Positions 16,464-24,882 of a stretch of 53,338 nucleotides of DNA are shown one piece after another. Every line of letters begins with the position of its first letter. Position 1 is the first letter of the stretch. The stretch is taken from IMG/VR virus record IMGVR_UViG_3300031885_000018, positions 1 through 53,338 of that record; one strand, written 5' to 3'. Position numbers and translations under genes: made by a program. The notes below the pieces were generated by a model. The model had not been told where the DNA came from, ran no database searches, and saw only the letters and a list, made by a program, of their open reading frames with translations. This DNA is from a virus.

Positions 16464-17391
16464 AACCAAGAAAGAACAAGAAGAGTACACATTACCAGAT
16501 GGTAGGAAACTAACACTTCGTCTACCGGGTGTAAAGGAATTCAGAGAGGCCCAGAGCGTATACAATGCTGAGTTTAAGAATTCAGTTGATAGCGGCGCTT
16601 TCCTAAGAGTCAGCCTTGACGACTTTGCTAAGAAGCAGGGCGTTTGGAGCGATGAGAAGCAGGCCGAGTACGATAGTATTAGGCACCAGATTCTAGAGAA
16701 CGAGAAGGCTCTAGAAAAGGGTGGTATTAAGCTAAGTCAGGCTAAGGCTCTAGCTCTAGAAATGGTTGAGCTTCGTGGTAATCTTAGAAGCTTAATCGCT
16801 CCTCGTAGCGAACTCGATAATAAGACTGCTGAAGGACAGGCTGACAATGAAAAGTTTAACTATCTAATATCGGCCTGTTTGGTGTATAAAGATACAGGTA
16901 AGCCCTATTTTGCGAAGGACGAAAACCATGCAAGCGGTTATGCTGCATTCTTGAATGCCCAGACCGACCCTGCCGCTATATGGGGTGCTACGCAGCTCAG
17001 TGCGGTCATGTACGGCCTCGATAATAACTTTGAGGCTAAACTACCAGAGTTTAGATTCTTAAAGGAATACGGCTTTATAGACGACCAGCTACGCCTAATA
17101 AACAAGGATGGTCATCTAGTTGATAAAGATGGTAGGCTTGTAGATGAGCAAGGTAGGTTTATCAACGAAAAGAACCAGTTTGTTGACAGGGATGGTAACC
17201 TAGTTGACGAAGATGGTAATTATGTGGTCGAAAAGAAACCGTTCTTGGATGACGACGGTAAAGAAGTGGTATTGAAAACAGATACCCCAGAGGTAAAAGA
17301 GGTACAATTAGAGGCTGTTGCCGAAAAAGTATCTCCAAAAGTAGATAGCGTTCCTCCAATGCTAGAGGTTGTATCGGAGGATGAAAAATAA
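16456..17391 (+). CDS. Putative tail assembly chaperone with heptapeptide repeat tail
   Basis: A 311-residue protein. The start at ATG 16456 is preferred over GTG 16447 because AAAGGA at 16440-16445 is well spaced for it and it makes the ATGAGTAA overlap. Residues 1-200 are helical with EEYTLPDGRKLTLRLPGVKEF at the front, as in chaperones of the gpG type that bind the tape measure. Residues 215-270 are eight 7-residue repeats of type V-D-x-D-G-x-L, followed by an acidic Pro/Val tail. A strong terminator separates it from the tape measure. The repeat suggests a small beta-solenoid or Ca-binding-like turn series; that is inference. Confidence 0.55.
   Translation: MSKTKKEQEEYTLPDGRKLTLRLPGVKEFREAQSVYNAEFKNSVDSGAFLRVSLDDFAKKQGVWSDEKQAEYDSIRHQILENEKALEKGGIKLSQAKALALEMVELRGNLRSLIAPRSELDNKTAEGQADNEKFNYLISACLVYKDTGKPYFAKDENHASGYAAFLNAQTDPAAIWGATQLSAVMYGLDNNFEAKLPEFRFLKEYGFIDDQLRLINKDGHLVDKDGRLVDEQGRFINEKNQFVDRDGNLVDEDGNYVVEKKPFLDDDGKEVVLKTDTPEVKEVQLEAVAEKVSPKVDSVPPMLEVVSEDEK
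17098..17265 (+). repeat. Eight 21-bp units encoding V-D-x-D-G-x-L heptapeptides
   Basis: Repeat units read INKDGHL, VDKDGRL, VDEQGRF, INEKNQF, VDRDGNL, VDEDGNY, VVEKKPF, LDDDGKE in the chaperone-like protein. They are diverged in DNA but strictly in register, so the protein structure, not recent DNA duplication, maintains them. Confidence 0.88.
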
Positions 17392-17402
17392 GCGGACAGT
17401 GT

Positions 17403-17460
17403 AAGCTATACGGATAGTGCATAAGTGTTAATTCTTGTGTCTATTCGTGTAGCTTTTTTT
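17403..17460 (+). terminator. Long-stem terminator before tape measure gene
   Basis: Arms 17403-17417 and 17441-17455 pair over 15 bp with two G-U pairs; an inner 6-bp stem (CATAAG with CTTGTG) extends the hairpin. A seven-T tract (17454-17460) follows. It lies 11 nt before the tape measure ATG, so it may attenuate rather than fully stop transcription. Confidence 0.82.
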
Positions 17461-17470
17461 ATAGGTAAAC

Positions 17471-20400
17471 ATGGCAAAAACATTCCAGTTGACAGCGCAG
17501 CTTAATCTTGCTGCACCCAATAACCTAAAGAGCGTTGTTAGCAACATTCGTAGCCAGCTAGGCGACGTTGATGTTAGGGTTAATGTCAATATGGGTAACG
17601 CCATTAAGAACATCAAAGAAGCTAGAACAGAAATGGAAGCTTTCGGTTTCCAGTCTGGTTTGGCTATCAAGAGATTCGCCGCGTTCTCTCTTGCCACCGC
17701 AGGCATTATAGGTTTCGTCTCCGCGATTAAGAATGGCTTCACAGAAGCTATTAAGTTCGACCGCGAAATGGTTCGTCTAGCCCAGGTTCTAAACACATCC
17801 GTTAAGGGTGTGCGCGAAATCTCTACAGCCGTAGATGAGCTATCTAGGAAGTTCGGTGTTAGCTCAACAGAGCTTCTAGACGTTTCTACTACATTGGCCC
17901 AGGCTGGTTTGTCAGCTAAGGAAACAAAGGTAGCTTTGGAAGCTCTAGCTAAGTCTTCTCTAGCTCCATCCTTCGACAATCTTAAAGATACAACAGAAGG
18001 TGTTATCGCTGCCATGAGGCAGTTTAATCTAGGTGCCCATCAAGTTGAGGCTGCCCTAGGTTCTATTAACTCTGTTGCTGCTGCGTTCGCCGTTGAATCT
18101 GGCGACATTATTACAGCTATTCGTACCACTGGTGGTGTCTTCGCCTCTGCTTCTAAGGGTGTGGCCGAAGGTACGGACGCTCTTAATCAGTTCATCTCAG
18201 TCTTTACATCTGTTCGTCAAACAACTCGTGAAAGTGCTGAATCTATCGCTACTGGTCTACGTACAATTTTTACACGTATCCAGCGCCCTAGAACAATCGC
18301 CTATCTACAAGAGTTTGGTATCGAGCTAAAAGACCTTGAGGGTAAGTTCGTAGGTCCGTATGAGGCCGTTAAGAGACTAAGTAATGGATTGCGCGAACTT
18401 GATAATCGTGACCCTAGGTTCGCCGCTATCACAGAAGAGCTTGGTGGTTACAGACAGCTAAGCAAGATTATTCCTGCTATTCAGCAGTTTGCTGTAAGTC
18501 AGAAGGCTTTAGGTATCGCCGAGGCTGGAACTACATCTCTAACAAGAGATAGTGCCACAGCTCAACAGGCCCTAGCTGTTCAAATTGCTAAGGTTCGTGA
18601 AGAGTTCCTATCCCTAATACGTTCTCTTGCGTCTTCTACACTATTCACAACACTAGCTAAGCAAACATTAAGCATAGCATCTGGATTCATCTCCATTGCT
18701 AAGGCCATAGAACCTATTCTTCCACTACTAACAGTTCTTGCTGGTATCAAGCTTGCATCTGGACTAACACAGTTCTCAGGTGGTTTTTTGGGTGCTATTA
18801 AGAAGGGTGGTGGCGCAGGTGGAGTTGGAGCAGGTCTAGGTGGAATATTAACTGGTCAACAGGCCCGCCCGTTTGCTACAGGTGGTATAGTTCCTGGTGT
18901 TGGTAATACAGACAGCGTTCTAACACGCTTGATGCCTGGAGAATTCGTTGTCCAGAAGTCTGCTGTAGCAGCGATTGGAGAAAAGGCACTACATGGTATT
19001 AACAAGTTCGCCGGTGGTGCTGGTCCATCATACAAGCAGCTATCTGCAAAAAACAAGGGCGTAATTGACCCACAATATATTGCTTCTCTAAGAGCTATGA
19101 AGTCTAGCGACCCTGCTGCATATCAAGCAATAGTAGATGCTTACGAAGGTAGCGCCCCAAATGTCCCAGTAAAAGCTAAGTCAAATTTTAAGTATGGTTC
19201 AAAGCCAGGGTCAAACGACCTAATCGTTGATGGTAGCTACGGTGGTCTATTCTTCCAGCTTGGAACAAATAAGGTTGTCAACTCACTAGTTGGAACAACG
19301 CCGGGCAATCTATCAAAAGAATCACAGGCCGCTATAAGCAGTAAGTTTGGTAAGGTTGGCAAAATCCTTGGTCAGCCATATCAGTTCTTCATCAATAAAA
19401 ACAAGAAACAAGAGTTTGGTGGAATAGCATCAAAGTCATTCGACCAGTCACTAAAGAATATACTAGACTCCCAAGGTGGTGCTGCTTCTGTCTCTGCGTC
19501 TCTTGGTATCAGTGAAGACGAGCTTCTAAAAAGACTTAAGAAGCAAACTGGATATGAACAACTAGCTGGTTCATTGTTTGAATCTTATGTTGGTGTTCTT
19601 GCCGGTCAGGTAAAAGATACTAGTAGAGGTCGTAGCTTCGACTTTAATCCAGTTGGCGCTGGCTTTGAAAAGCTATTTGGTCCTGGCGTAAATAGCATAA
19701 GACATGCTGACGCTAAATATACATCTAATGCTAAATCAAGAAGCTCTATCGTAGAGAAGGCTATTAATACATACCTTGCAGGAGAAGGTTCTGGTATCAA
19801 TGTGTCTCAATTTGGGGCACAGTCTGCTAAAGATAGGTTTGCTGGATTCAAGGCAAAAGACCTAGATATTTTCACAAAGGGTGGAATTCCACATAAGGCC
19901 GGTGGTGGCGGCGGTGATGGTCTAGCTATGGTTATGCCTGGAGAGTTTATCCTAAATGCAAATTCGGCTGGTAAGCTAGGCCCAGAAGCTTTACATACAA
20001 TTAATAATGCACACAAGTATGCTGGTGGTGGATTCTTCGACAGACTATTTGGTAGAAAGCCTCCTATTAAAAGACAGGGTATTCTAGACCTACTTGGTAA
20101 CGCCCCTGGTGTTCGTGGGTATTCTCCTGGTGACTTGAAGCAGAAGTTCAATACAAGCTATAGCGAAGCTCGTTCTGGTGGACAGGAGCAATATGCAGCC
20201 TTTGACCAGAAGCAAGAAAATGATAGAATAAGAGAAGAAGCTAGTCTTATAGCTCGTACTAGAGGCATTCATATTAGACAAGCTACTAAATTAGCTCAGC
20301 AACAATCTAGACTAAATGGTTTCAGACCAGCTCAACAACAAGACCCTCTTAGTGTTGGAGCTACTGACTCACTTAATAGTGCAAAGGACCAGCTTGGTGT

Positions 20401-23400
20401 CAACTATGATAGACTAGCAGTAACACCAACAACAGTAGGTGGTGGAAGAACCGTTGTTACTAAGCCACCTACTAAGCCTGGACTTTTTGCTCGCGCCCGC
20501 GATGCCACAAACTATCTACTTAATCGTAATCAAGAACCTTTGAGCGAAGAAGAGCAGATTCAAAAAGACGCAAAAGATGAGAAGAGAAGTAGGTTTAATA
20601 AAAAGCTTGCTGGAGCAGCACTAGGAGTAACTTTAGCAGCTCCGCTATTAGAGCGTGCTGCTGGTAATAATGCACATGCACAGGGTGCAATTGGAGCCCT
20701 AACTGGAGCTTCTGCTGGAGCTGCTGCTGGTTCAGTATTTGGCCCGGCGGGTACAGCAGTTGGTGGTATTGCTGGAGCTATAGGCGGATTTGTTTCAGCT
20801 TTCAAGGAAGCAAACCTAAAAGTTGCAATGGAGAAGTTAGCTAAGTCAACAGACAAACTAGAAAAGGGGTTTTTGCAATATTCAAAAGGAGAGGGTGGTT
20901 CTCAAAAGGGACTTGCTGAAGATACTCGTAATGCACTAGCTTCCGCTAGAGGATTAGATAAAAAGGGTGCAATTGGCTCTGGTATCACTGGTGCTGCTGA
21001 CCTTTATGGTGGCGGTATTGGTGGACATATTACGTCTGGTATTGTTGGTGTTGGCGCGCTTCTACCAAGCAGTCTTGGTGGGGATGATGCTCGCGCCTCT
21101 ATAAAAGCTAGAGTAGAAGCAGAACAACAACAAAGGTCTTCTGACTACCTACAAAACCGCCAAGGTATCGGTGCTGTTAATGAAAAGTATTTCAGTAGTC
21201 TTGCTGAAAAGGGTAAGATAGAGGAAGTAGGCGGAAGAATAATAGATAGAAACGATGACTATTCTGCTTATTCTGATGTTACGAAATTTGGTGAAGACCA
21301 CAGGGACCAGATTCGCTCTCTTGCCGCAACTGGTGCTAGGGCTGGCGTAAACGCCGATGAAATTACAAGGACTAGAGTAGCCGCAGAGGGTGGTGGATTT
21401 CAGCCAGTTGTGACAGATGATGATGTTTGGTATGGAACACCAGAAGACAAACTTAAAGATAAACAGGGTAGAACCAAAGAAGCGTATGAGGCCGATGTAA
21501 ACAAGGCTGTTGCTGATAAAGAATTTACTCTTGGTAAGATAAGACTAGATGAGTTGCAGGTTCTTGGTAAGTTATCAACAGCAAACAAGAAGGCTGCGAC
21601 AGAGCTAGCTATCTTTAGTGATGAGTTAGAGAAGATAGGCGCTCGTGTTGGAAGGGTTGGTGCTGAGTCAGATAAGAGAGGTATCGGCGTAGAAAATGCG
21701 TTTGCTACTGCTAATAATCAGTTTGGTATAGGTAGGCAGGCTAGTAACCTAGATGTATTTACAAATAACAGAGCTTATAGTCAAGATGAAACCAAGAGTG
21801 CTTTTGCCGGTCTTGGACTTGGTGCCGACGCTACAAGTAGACTTAGTGGAGCTGCCCTATCAACAAAGGCACTACAAGAGAATCTACCACAGGAACTATT
21901 GAAGCTATACTCTGGTGGTACATCACAAGCAGATGTTTCAACAGCTACAGGTGCTAATGATTCTATTAACAAGATACTTAAAGAGCAAGGACTAAGCAAA
22001 GAAAGTCTTCCTAGAGAACTAAGAGATGAAATCACAAGTGCTATTGCTCAACAGACAGAAGAGAATAAGCAGAGTGGTTCACAAAACTCAAGAACATTTT
22101 TTGAGAAAGAGCTTCCAAAAAGACTAGCTTCTATTAATGAGGCTGTGTTTAAGGCTGGAGCTGAACTTCAGAAGGGTCTTGAAACAGCTAATAATACATA
22201 CCTAGCTGGAATCAACCAGTATATTAACCAAAGCTTAAAGGCTACTTCTTCTCTTGCGGCAGCCGACAAGTCAAGAAGTAACAACGAGAACTCGCTAATC
22301 AAACTTACTGGTCGTACACTAACAGAAGACCAGTTTGGCGCTCCAGACTCAGCAGAAATTGATAGGCTAACAGGTGTTAAGGGAAGTGGTGCAAATAGCA
22401 TCATACAAACAATTGGTGGTCTAGATAAAAAGAAGGCTGACCTTAATAGCCAGCTAAGTGGTCTTGATAAAGGTAGCTCAGACTATACAAATAAGAGCCA
22501 AGCTCTACTAGACGCCCTTGCTGGCGTTGAAGAGGGTCTTGGTAATAACATTAGAGCGTTGGAGCTATCAACAGAAGCCAGTGGTAAACTAGCTGGTATT
22601 CAGCAAACACTAGCACAAGAACAAGAGGGTAGAGATAAGGGTAGGGGTCTTGCTGCTCAGGCTAGCGGTAGAAGTAGAACTGAGGTTGCCCAAGGAAGAA
22701 GAGCAGCTCGTAGAGCAGACGAGGTATTTAGCGGTAGAAGAAATGTAAATAGTCTTTCTAGAAGAGAGGCTACCAGTGTTTTTGCGTCAAAGGCAGCAGA
22801 TATTGAAACAATAACAAATGAAGATGAAAAAGAAAAAGCAAAGGCACAGCTTGCTAAATATCAACACAGCTTTAATCTAGCTAATAATCAATATAAGAGT
22901 AGGGCCGAAGCAGAAGCAGCGGAAAAGGGTACTACTGAAAAAGTTCAGATTAGCGCAGGTCAGTTTGGTCAAAGAATTTACAACGGTGGTACTCCCGCTG
23001 AAAGAAAAGCTGCTGCTGAAGCTGGTAGTATATATGATGGTCAAAACACAGGCAAGGACTTCCTTGCTAACAGACAGAAGCCAAAGGGTGTTGATGGCTC
23101 ATTAGCTACGAATCGCGCTAAGGCAATAAAAGATGTGCAAGCTGCCGGTAACAAAATTGGTGAGTTTAGTAACGAGGCGTTTGCCGCCAATGTAAACAAC
23201 CTAAATGCTGCTGCCGATAAGCTTGTTGCACTAAGCAACACAAAGATTAGTCTAGAGGGAACCCACACAGTAAACGTAAACATAACTGGCGGCGACTCCC
23301 TTAAGGATGGTATTGGTCTATTGGTACAGGCAGAGGTTGGAAAAGCTATTAAGGCCCTTAATATGCCTAAAGACCAGCAGATAGAAAACAAACAAGGAAT

Positions 23401-23407
23401 GGCATAA
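17471..23407 (+). CDS. Tape measure protein with embedded nuclease-like domain
   Basis: A 1978-residue protein that sets tail length and fills the tube. Residues 95-200 contain the conserved tape measure core (REISTAVDELSRKFGVSSTE, FDNLKDTTEGVIAAMRQF). Hydrophobic segments lie at about 70-90, 410-430 and in a Gly/Ala-rich stretch near 1045-1110. Two Gly-rich motifs ending MPGEF are at 488-492 and 822-826. Between them, residues about 690-760 hold E704, D724 and D747-A-K749, a spacing that fits a PD-(D/E)XK nuclease fold. The rest is helical. By the usual 1.5 Angstrom per residue the tail would be roughly 300 nm, if nothing is cut off. It overlaps the next gene by one base (TAATG). Confidence 0.9.
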   Translation: MAKTFQLTAQLNLAAPNNLKSVVSNIRSQLGDVDVRVNVNMGNAIKNIKEARTEMEAFGFQSGLAIKRFAAFSLATAGIIGFVSAIKNGFTEAIKFDREMVRLAQVLNTSVKGVREISTAVDELSRKFGVSSTELLDVSTTLAQAGLSAKETKVALEALAKSSLAPSFDNLKDTTEGVIAAMRQFNLGAHQVEAALGSINSVAAAFAVESGDIITAIRTTGGVFASASKGVAEGTDALNQFISVFTSVRQTTRESAESIATGLRTIFTRIQRPRTIAYLQEFGIELKDLEGKFVGPYEAVKRLSNGLRELDNRDPRFAAITEELGGYRQLSKIIPAIQQFAVSQKALGIAEAGTTSLTRDSATAQQALAVQIAKVREEFLSLIRSLASSTLFTTLAKQTLSIASGFISIAKAIEPILPLLTVLAGIKLASGLTQFSGGFLGAIKKGGGAGGVGAGLGGILTGQQARPFATGGIVPGVGNTDSVLTRLMPGEFVVQKSAVAAIGEKALHGINKFAGGAGPSYKQLSAKNKGVIDPQYIASLRAMKSSDPAAYQAIVDAYEGSAPNVPVKAKSNFKYGSKPGSNDLIVDGSYGGLFFQLGTNKVVNSLVGTTPGNLSKESQAAISSKFGKVGKILGQPYQFFINKNKKQEFGGIASKSFDQSLKNILDSQGGAASVSASLGISEDELLKRLKKQTGYEQLAGSLFESYVGVLAGQVKDTSRGRSFDFNPVGAGFEKLFGPGVNSIRHADAKYTSNAKSRSSIVEKAINTYLAGEGSGINVSQFGAQSAKDRFAGFKAKDLDIFTKGGIPHKAGGGGGDGLAMVMPGEFILNANSAGKLGPEALHTINNAHKYAGGGFFDRLFGRKPPIKRQGILDLLGNAPGVRGYSPGDLKQKFNTSYSEARSGGQEQYAAFDQKQENDRIREEASLIARTRGIHIRQATKLAQQQSRLNGFRPAQQQDPLSVGATDSLNSAKDQLGVNYDRLAVTPTTVGGGRTVVTKPPTKPGLFARARDATNYLLNRNQEPLSEEEQIQKDAKDEKRSRFNKKLAGAALGVTLAAPLLERAAGNNAHAQGAIGALTGASAGAAAGSVFGPAGTAVGGIAGAIGGFVSAFKEANLKVAMEKLAKSTDKLEKGFLQYSKGEGGSQKGLAEDTRNALASARGLDKKGAIGSGITGAADLYGGGIGGHITSGIVGVGALLPSSLGGDDARASIKARVEAEQQQRSSDYLQNRQGIGAVNEKYFSSLAEKGKIEEVGGRIIDRNDDYSAYSDVTKFGEDHRDQIRSLAATGARAGVNADEITRTRVAAEGGGFQPVVTDDDVWYGTPEDKLKDKQGRTKEAYEADVNKAVADKEFTLGKIRLDELQVLGKLSTANKKAATELAIFSDELEKIGARVGRVGAESDKRGIGVENAFATANNQFGIGRQASNLDVFTNNRAYSQDETKSAFAGLGLGADATSRLSGAALSTKALQENLPQELLKLYSGGTSQADVSTATGANDSINKILKEQGLSKESLPRELRDEITSAIAQQTEENKQSGSQNSRTFFEKELPKRLASINEAVFKAGAELQKGLETANNTYLAGINQYINQSLKATSSLAAADKSRSNNENSLIKLTGRTLTEDQFGAPDSAEIDRLTGVKGSGANSIIQTIGGLDKKKADLNSQLSGLDKGSSDYTNKSQALLDALAGVEEGLGNNIRALELSTEASGKLAGIQQTLAQEQEGRDKGRGLAAQASGRSRTEVAQGRRAARRADEVFSGRRNVNSLSRREATSVFASKAADIETITNEDEKEKAKAQLAKYQHSFNLANNQYKSRAEAEAAEKGTTEKVQISAGQFGQRIYNGGTPAERKAAAEAGSIYDGQNTGKDFLANRQKPKGVDGSLATNRAKAIKDVQAAGNKIGEFSNEAFAANVNNLNAAADKLVALSNTKISLEGTHTVNVNITGGDSLKDGIGLLVQAEVGKAIKALNMPKDQQIENKQGMA

Positions 23408-24873
23408 TGTCAATAGTAACAATGGTGTATGGAACGTACAACATAAGTCCAGTTCCATTCTTAGCACTAACAAGACAACTACAAACTAAAGCTGATGGCA
23501 CCATAATTGGATGTCTATTTAACGCTAGACTAGATGGTACAATCTATTGTCCTACTGGTGGATTTCCAGCAGTTATAGCTAAACAACAAGACCTAAGACA
23601 AGCATTTCTAACACACGGCCTATTATTTAAGGTCATGTGTGATAGTACGGAATTAATTAAGGCTTATCCTAGAATCGCCGGTCCTATAGATTTCCAAGAG
23701 ACTAGCGATAATTGGGTGTTCTCAACAAAGTATTCCGTTGACCTACAGTGGGATGATGAGCTTGTTCTAAACGAAGCAAGCGGCCTAGTTCCGCCCTATA
23801 TCTCCGATACACAAGAATCATGGAGCGTAGAGTTTGTTGAAGATAAGGCTAAGTATGAGTTTACGTTGTCTGGGTCTATAACTGATGCTAATCCATATCA
23901 AGTAAGAATAACACATGCTATTTCTGCTGTGGGTAAAAAGCACTATACTTCAGGTATATTAGATAAAGAAGCATGGGAGCAGGCTAGGGAGTATATTGTT
24001 CCTCGTCTTGGATATAATGGTTCATACTTAGGTGCTTCTGGTGTATTAAATATAAGCAGCGGTAACTTTACTGCGTTTAATCATGTTAGACAAAATGTGG
24101 TAGATATATCTGCTGGAAGCTACTCTGTAACCGAGAATTGGATTGCTATCAATCCATCTGGAAGCGGCGTGGCCGGTAGGGCTTTAGAGGATTTTACTGT
24201 TGACGTTCGTAAGGGCATTGAATCGGATATAACGACCGTATCTATACAAGGAAGCATACAGGGTCTTGAGACAAGAAGCTATGGAACAAATCCAGGTGAC
24301 TTCACAATCTCAGAGACAAAATATGCTGCGGCCTCTGGTTATTGGGCTGCCATTAACACCACAAGAATCTATCCAAGGGCACAGTTATTTGCTGGTTCGG
24401 GTCTAACTCGTCCAATTAATACAACCCCTGCAAGTAGAGTCGTGGGTCATAATCCAGTTAATGGACTTATTACATATTCATATGAATATAATGATAGGCC
24501 ATCTAATTGTATTACTGGCGCAATAACAGAAAGCATAATGGTAACAGATAATAATCCTACTGATGTATTTGCTGAAATAGGTATTCCAGGTAGAAGTGCT
24601 GGACCAATTCTTCAGGATATGGGTACAATAACTTCTGCTAAGAGAGAGGTTAGTATTGAGGCGATAATGGCACCAGCAACAGGTTGTGCTTCAGTTTCGG
24701 GGTTATTTATAAACAATCCGAGAACTCAAGTAGCTACTATAATAAACCTATTCTCTGGCGACCTAACATCGACACATACACAAGTATTCAAACATGCGGA
24801 CTCAGAAACATGGGATGTGAAAACAGGAAGATACACAAGACAGGTTGGATGGACGTATCAACAAGGTTGCTAA
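23407..24873 (+). CDS. Distal tail / minor tail protein
   Basis: A 488-residue beta-rich protein immediately after the tape measure, the standard position of the distal tail protein that forms the ring between tube and tip. It is rich in Gly, Thr, Ser and aromatic residues with repeated strand-turn patterns (VFSTKYSVDLQWDDELVL, RITHAISAVGKKHYTSG) and contains no enzymatic motif. The C-terminus (TSTHTQVFKHADSETWD...TRQVGWTYQQGC) resembles tail proteins seen next to tail hub genes. The next gene begins nine bases on. The assignment is by position and composition. Confidence 0.55.
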   Translation: MSIVTMVYGTYNISPVPFLALTRQLQTKADGTIIGCLFNARLDGTIYCPTGGFPAVIAKQQDLRQAFLTHGLLFKVMCDSTELIKAYPRIAGPIDFQETSDNWVFSTKYSVDLQWDDELVLNEASGLVPPYISDTQESWSVEFVEDKAKYEFTLSGSITDANPYQVRITHAISAVGKKHYTSGILDKEAWEQAREYIVPRLGYNGSYLGASGVLNISSGNFTAFNHVRQNVVDISAGSYSVTENWIAINPSGSGVAGRALEDFTVDVRKGIESDITTVSIQGSIQGLETRSYGTNPGDFTISETKYAAASGYWAAINTTRIYPRAQLFAGSGLTRPINTTPASRVVGHNPVNGLITYSYEYNDRPSNCITGAITESIMVTDNNPTDVFAEIGIPGRSAGPILQDMGTITSAKREVSIEAIMAPATGCASVSGLFINNPRTQVATIINLFSGDLTSTHTQVFKHADSETWDVKTGRYTRQVGWTYQQGC

Positions 24874-24882
24874 GGGTGATTA

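Noticed and set aside
16430-16470. Programmed frameshift joining the 16059 and 16456 genes, as in lambda G/GT
   Set aside because: The GAAGAAAAAGGA stretch does not form a proper slippery heptamer in the zero frame, and the downstream gene has its own ribosome site and start.
17392-17470. Riboswitch-like leader before the tape measure
   Set aside because: The gap is filled by one long hairpin and T tract; there is no room for a ligand-binding domain.
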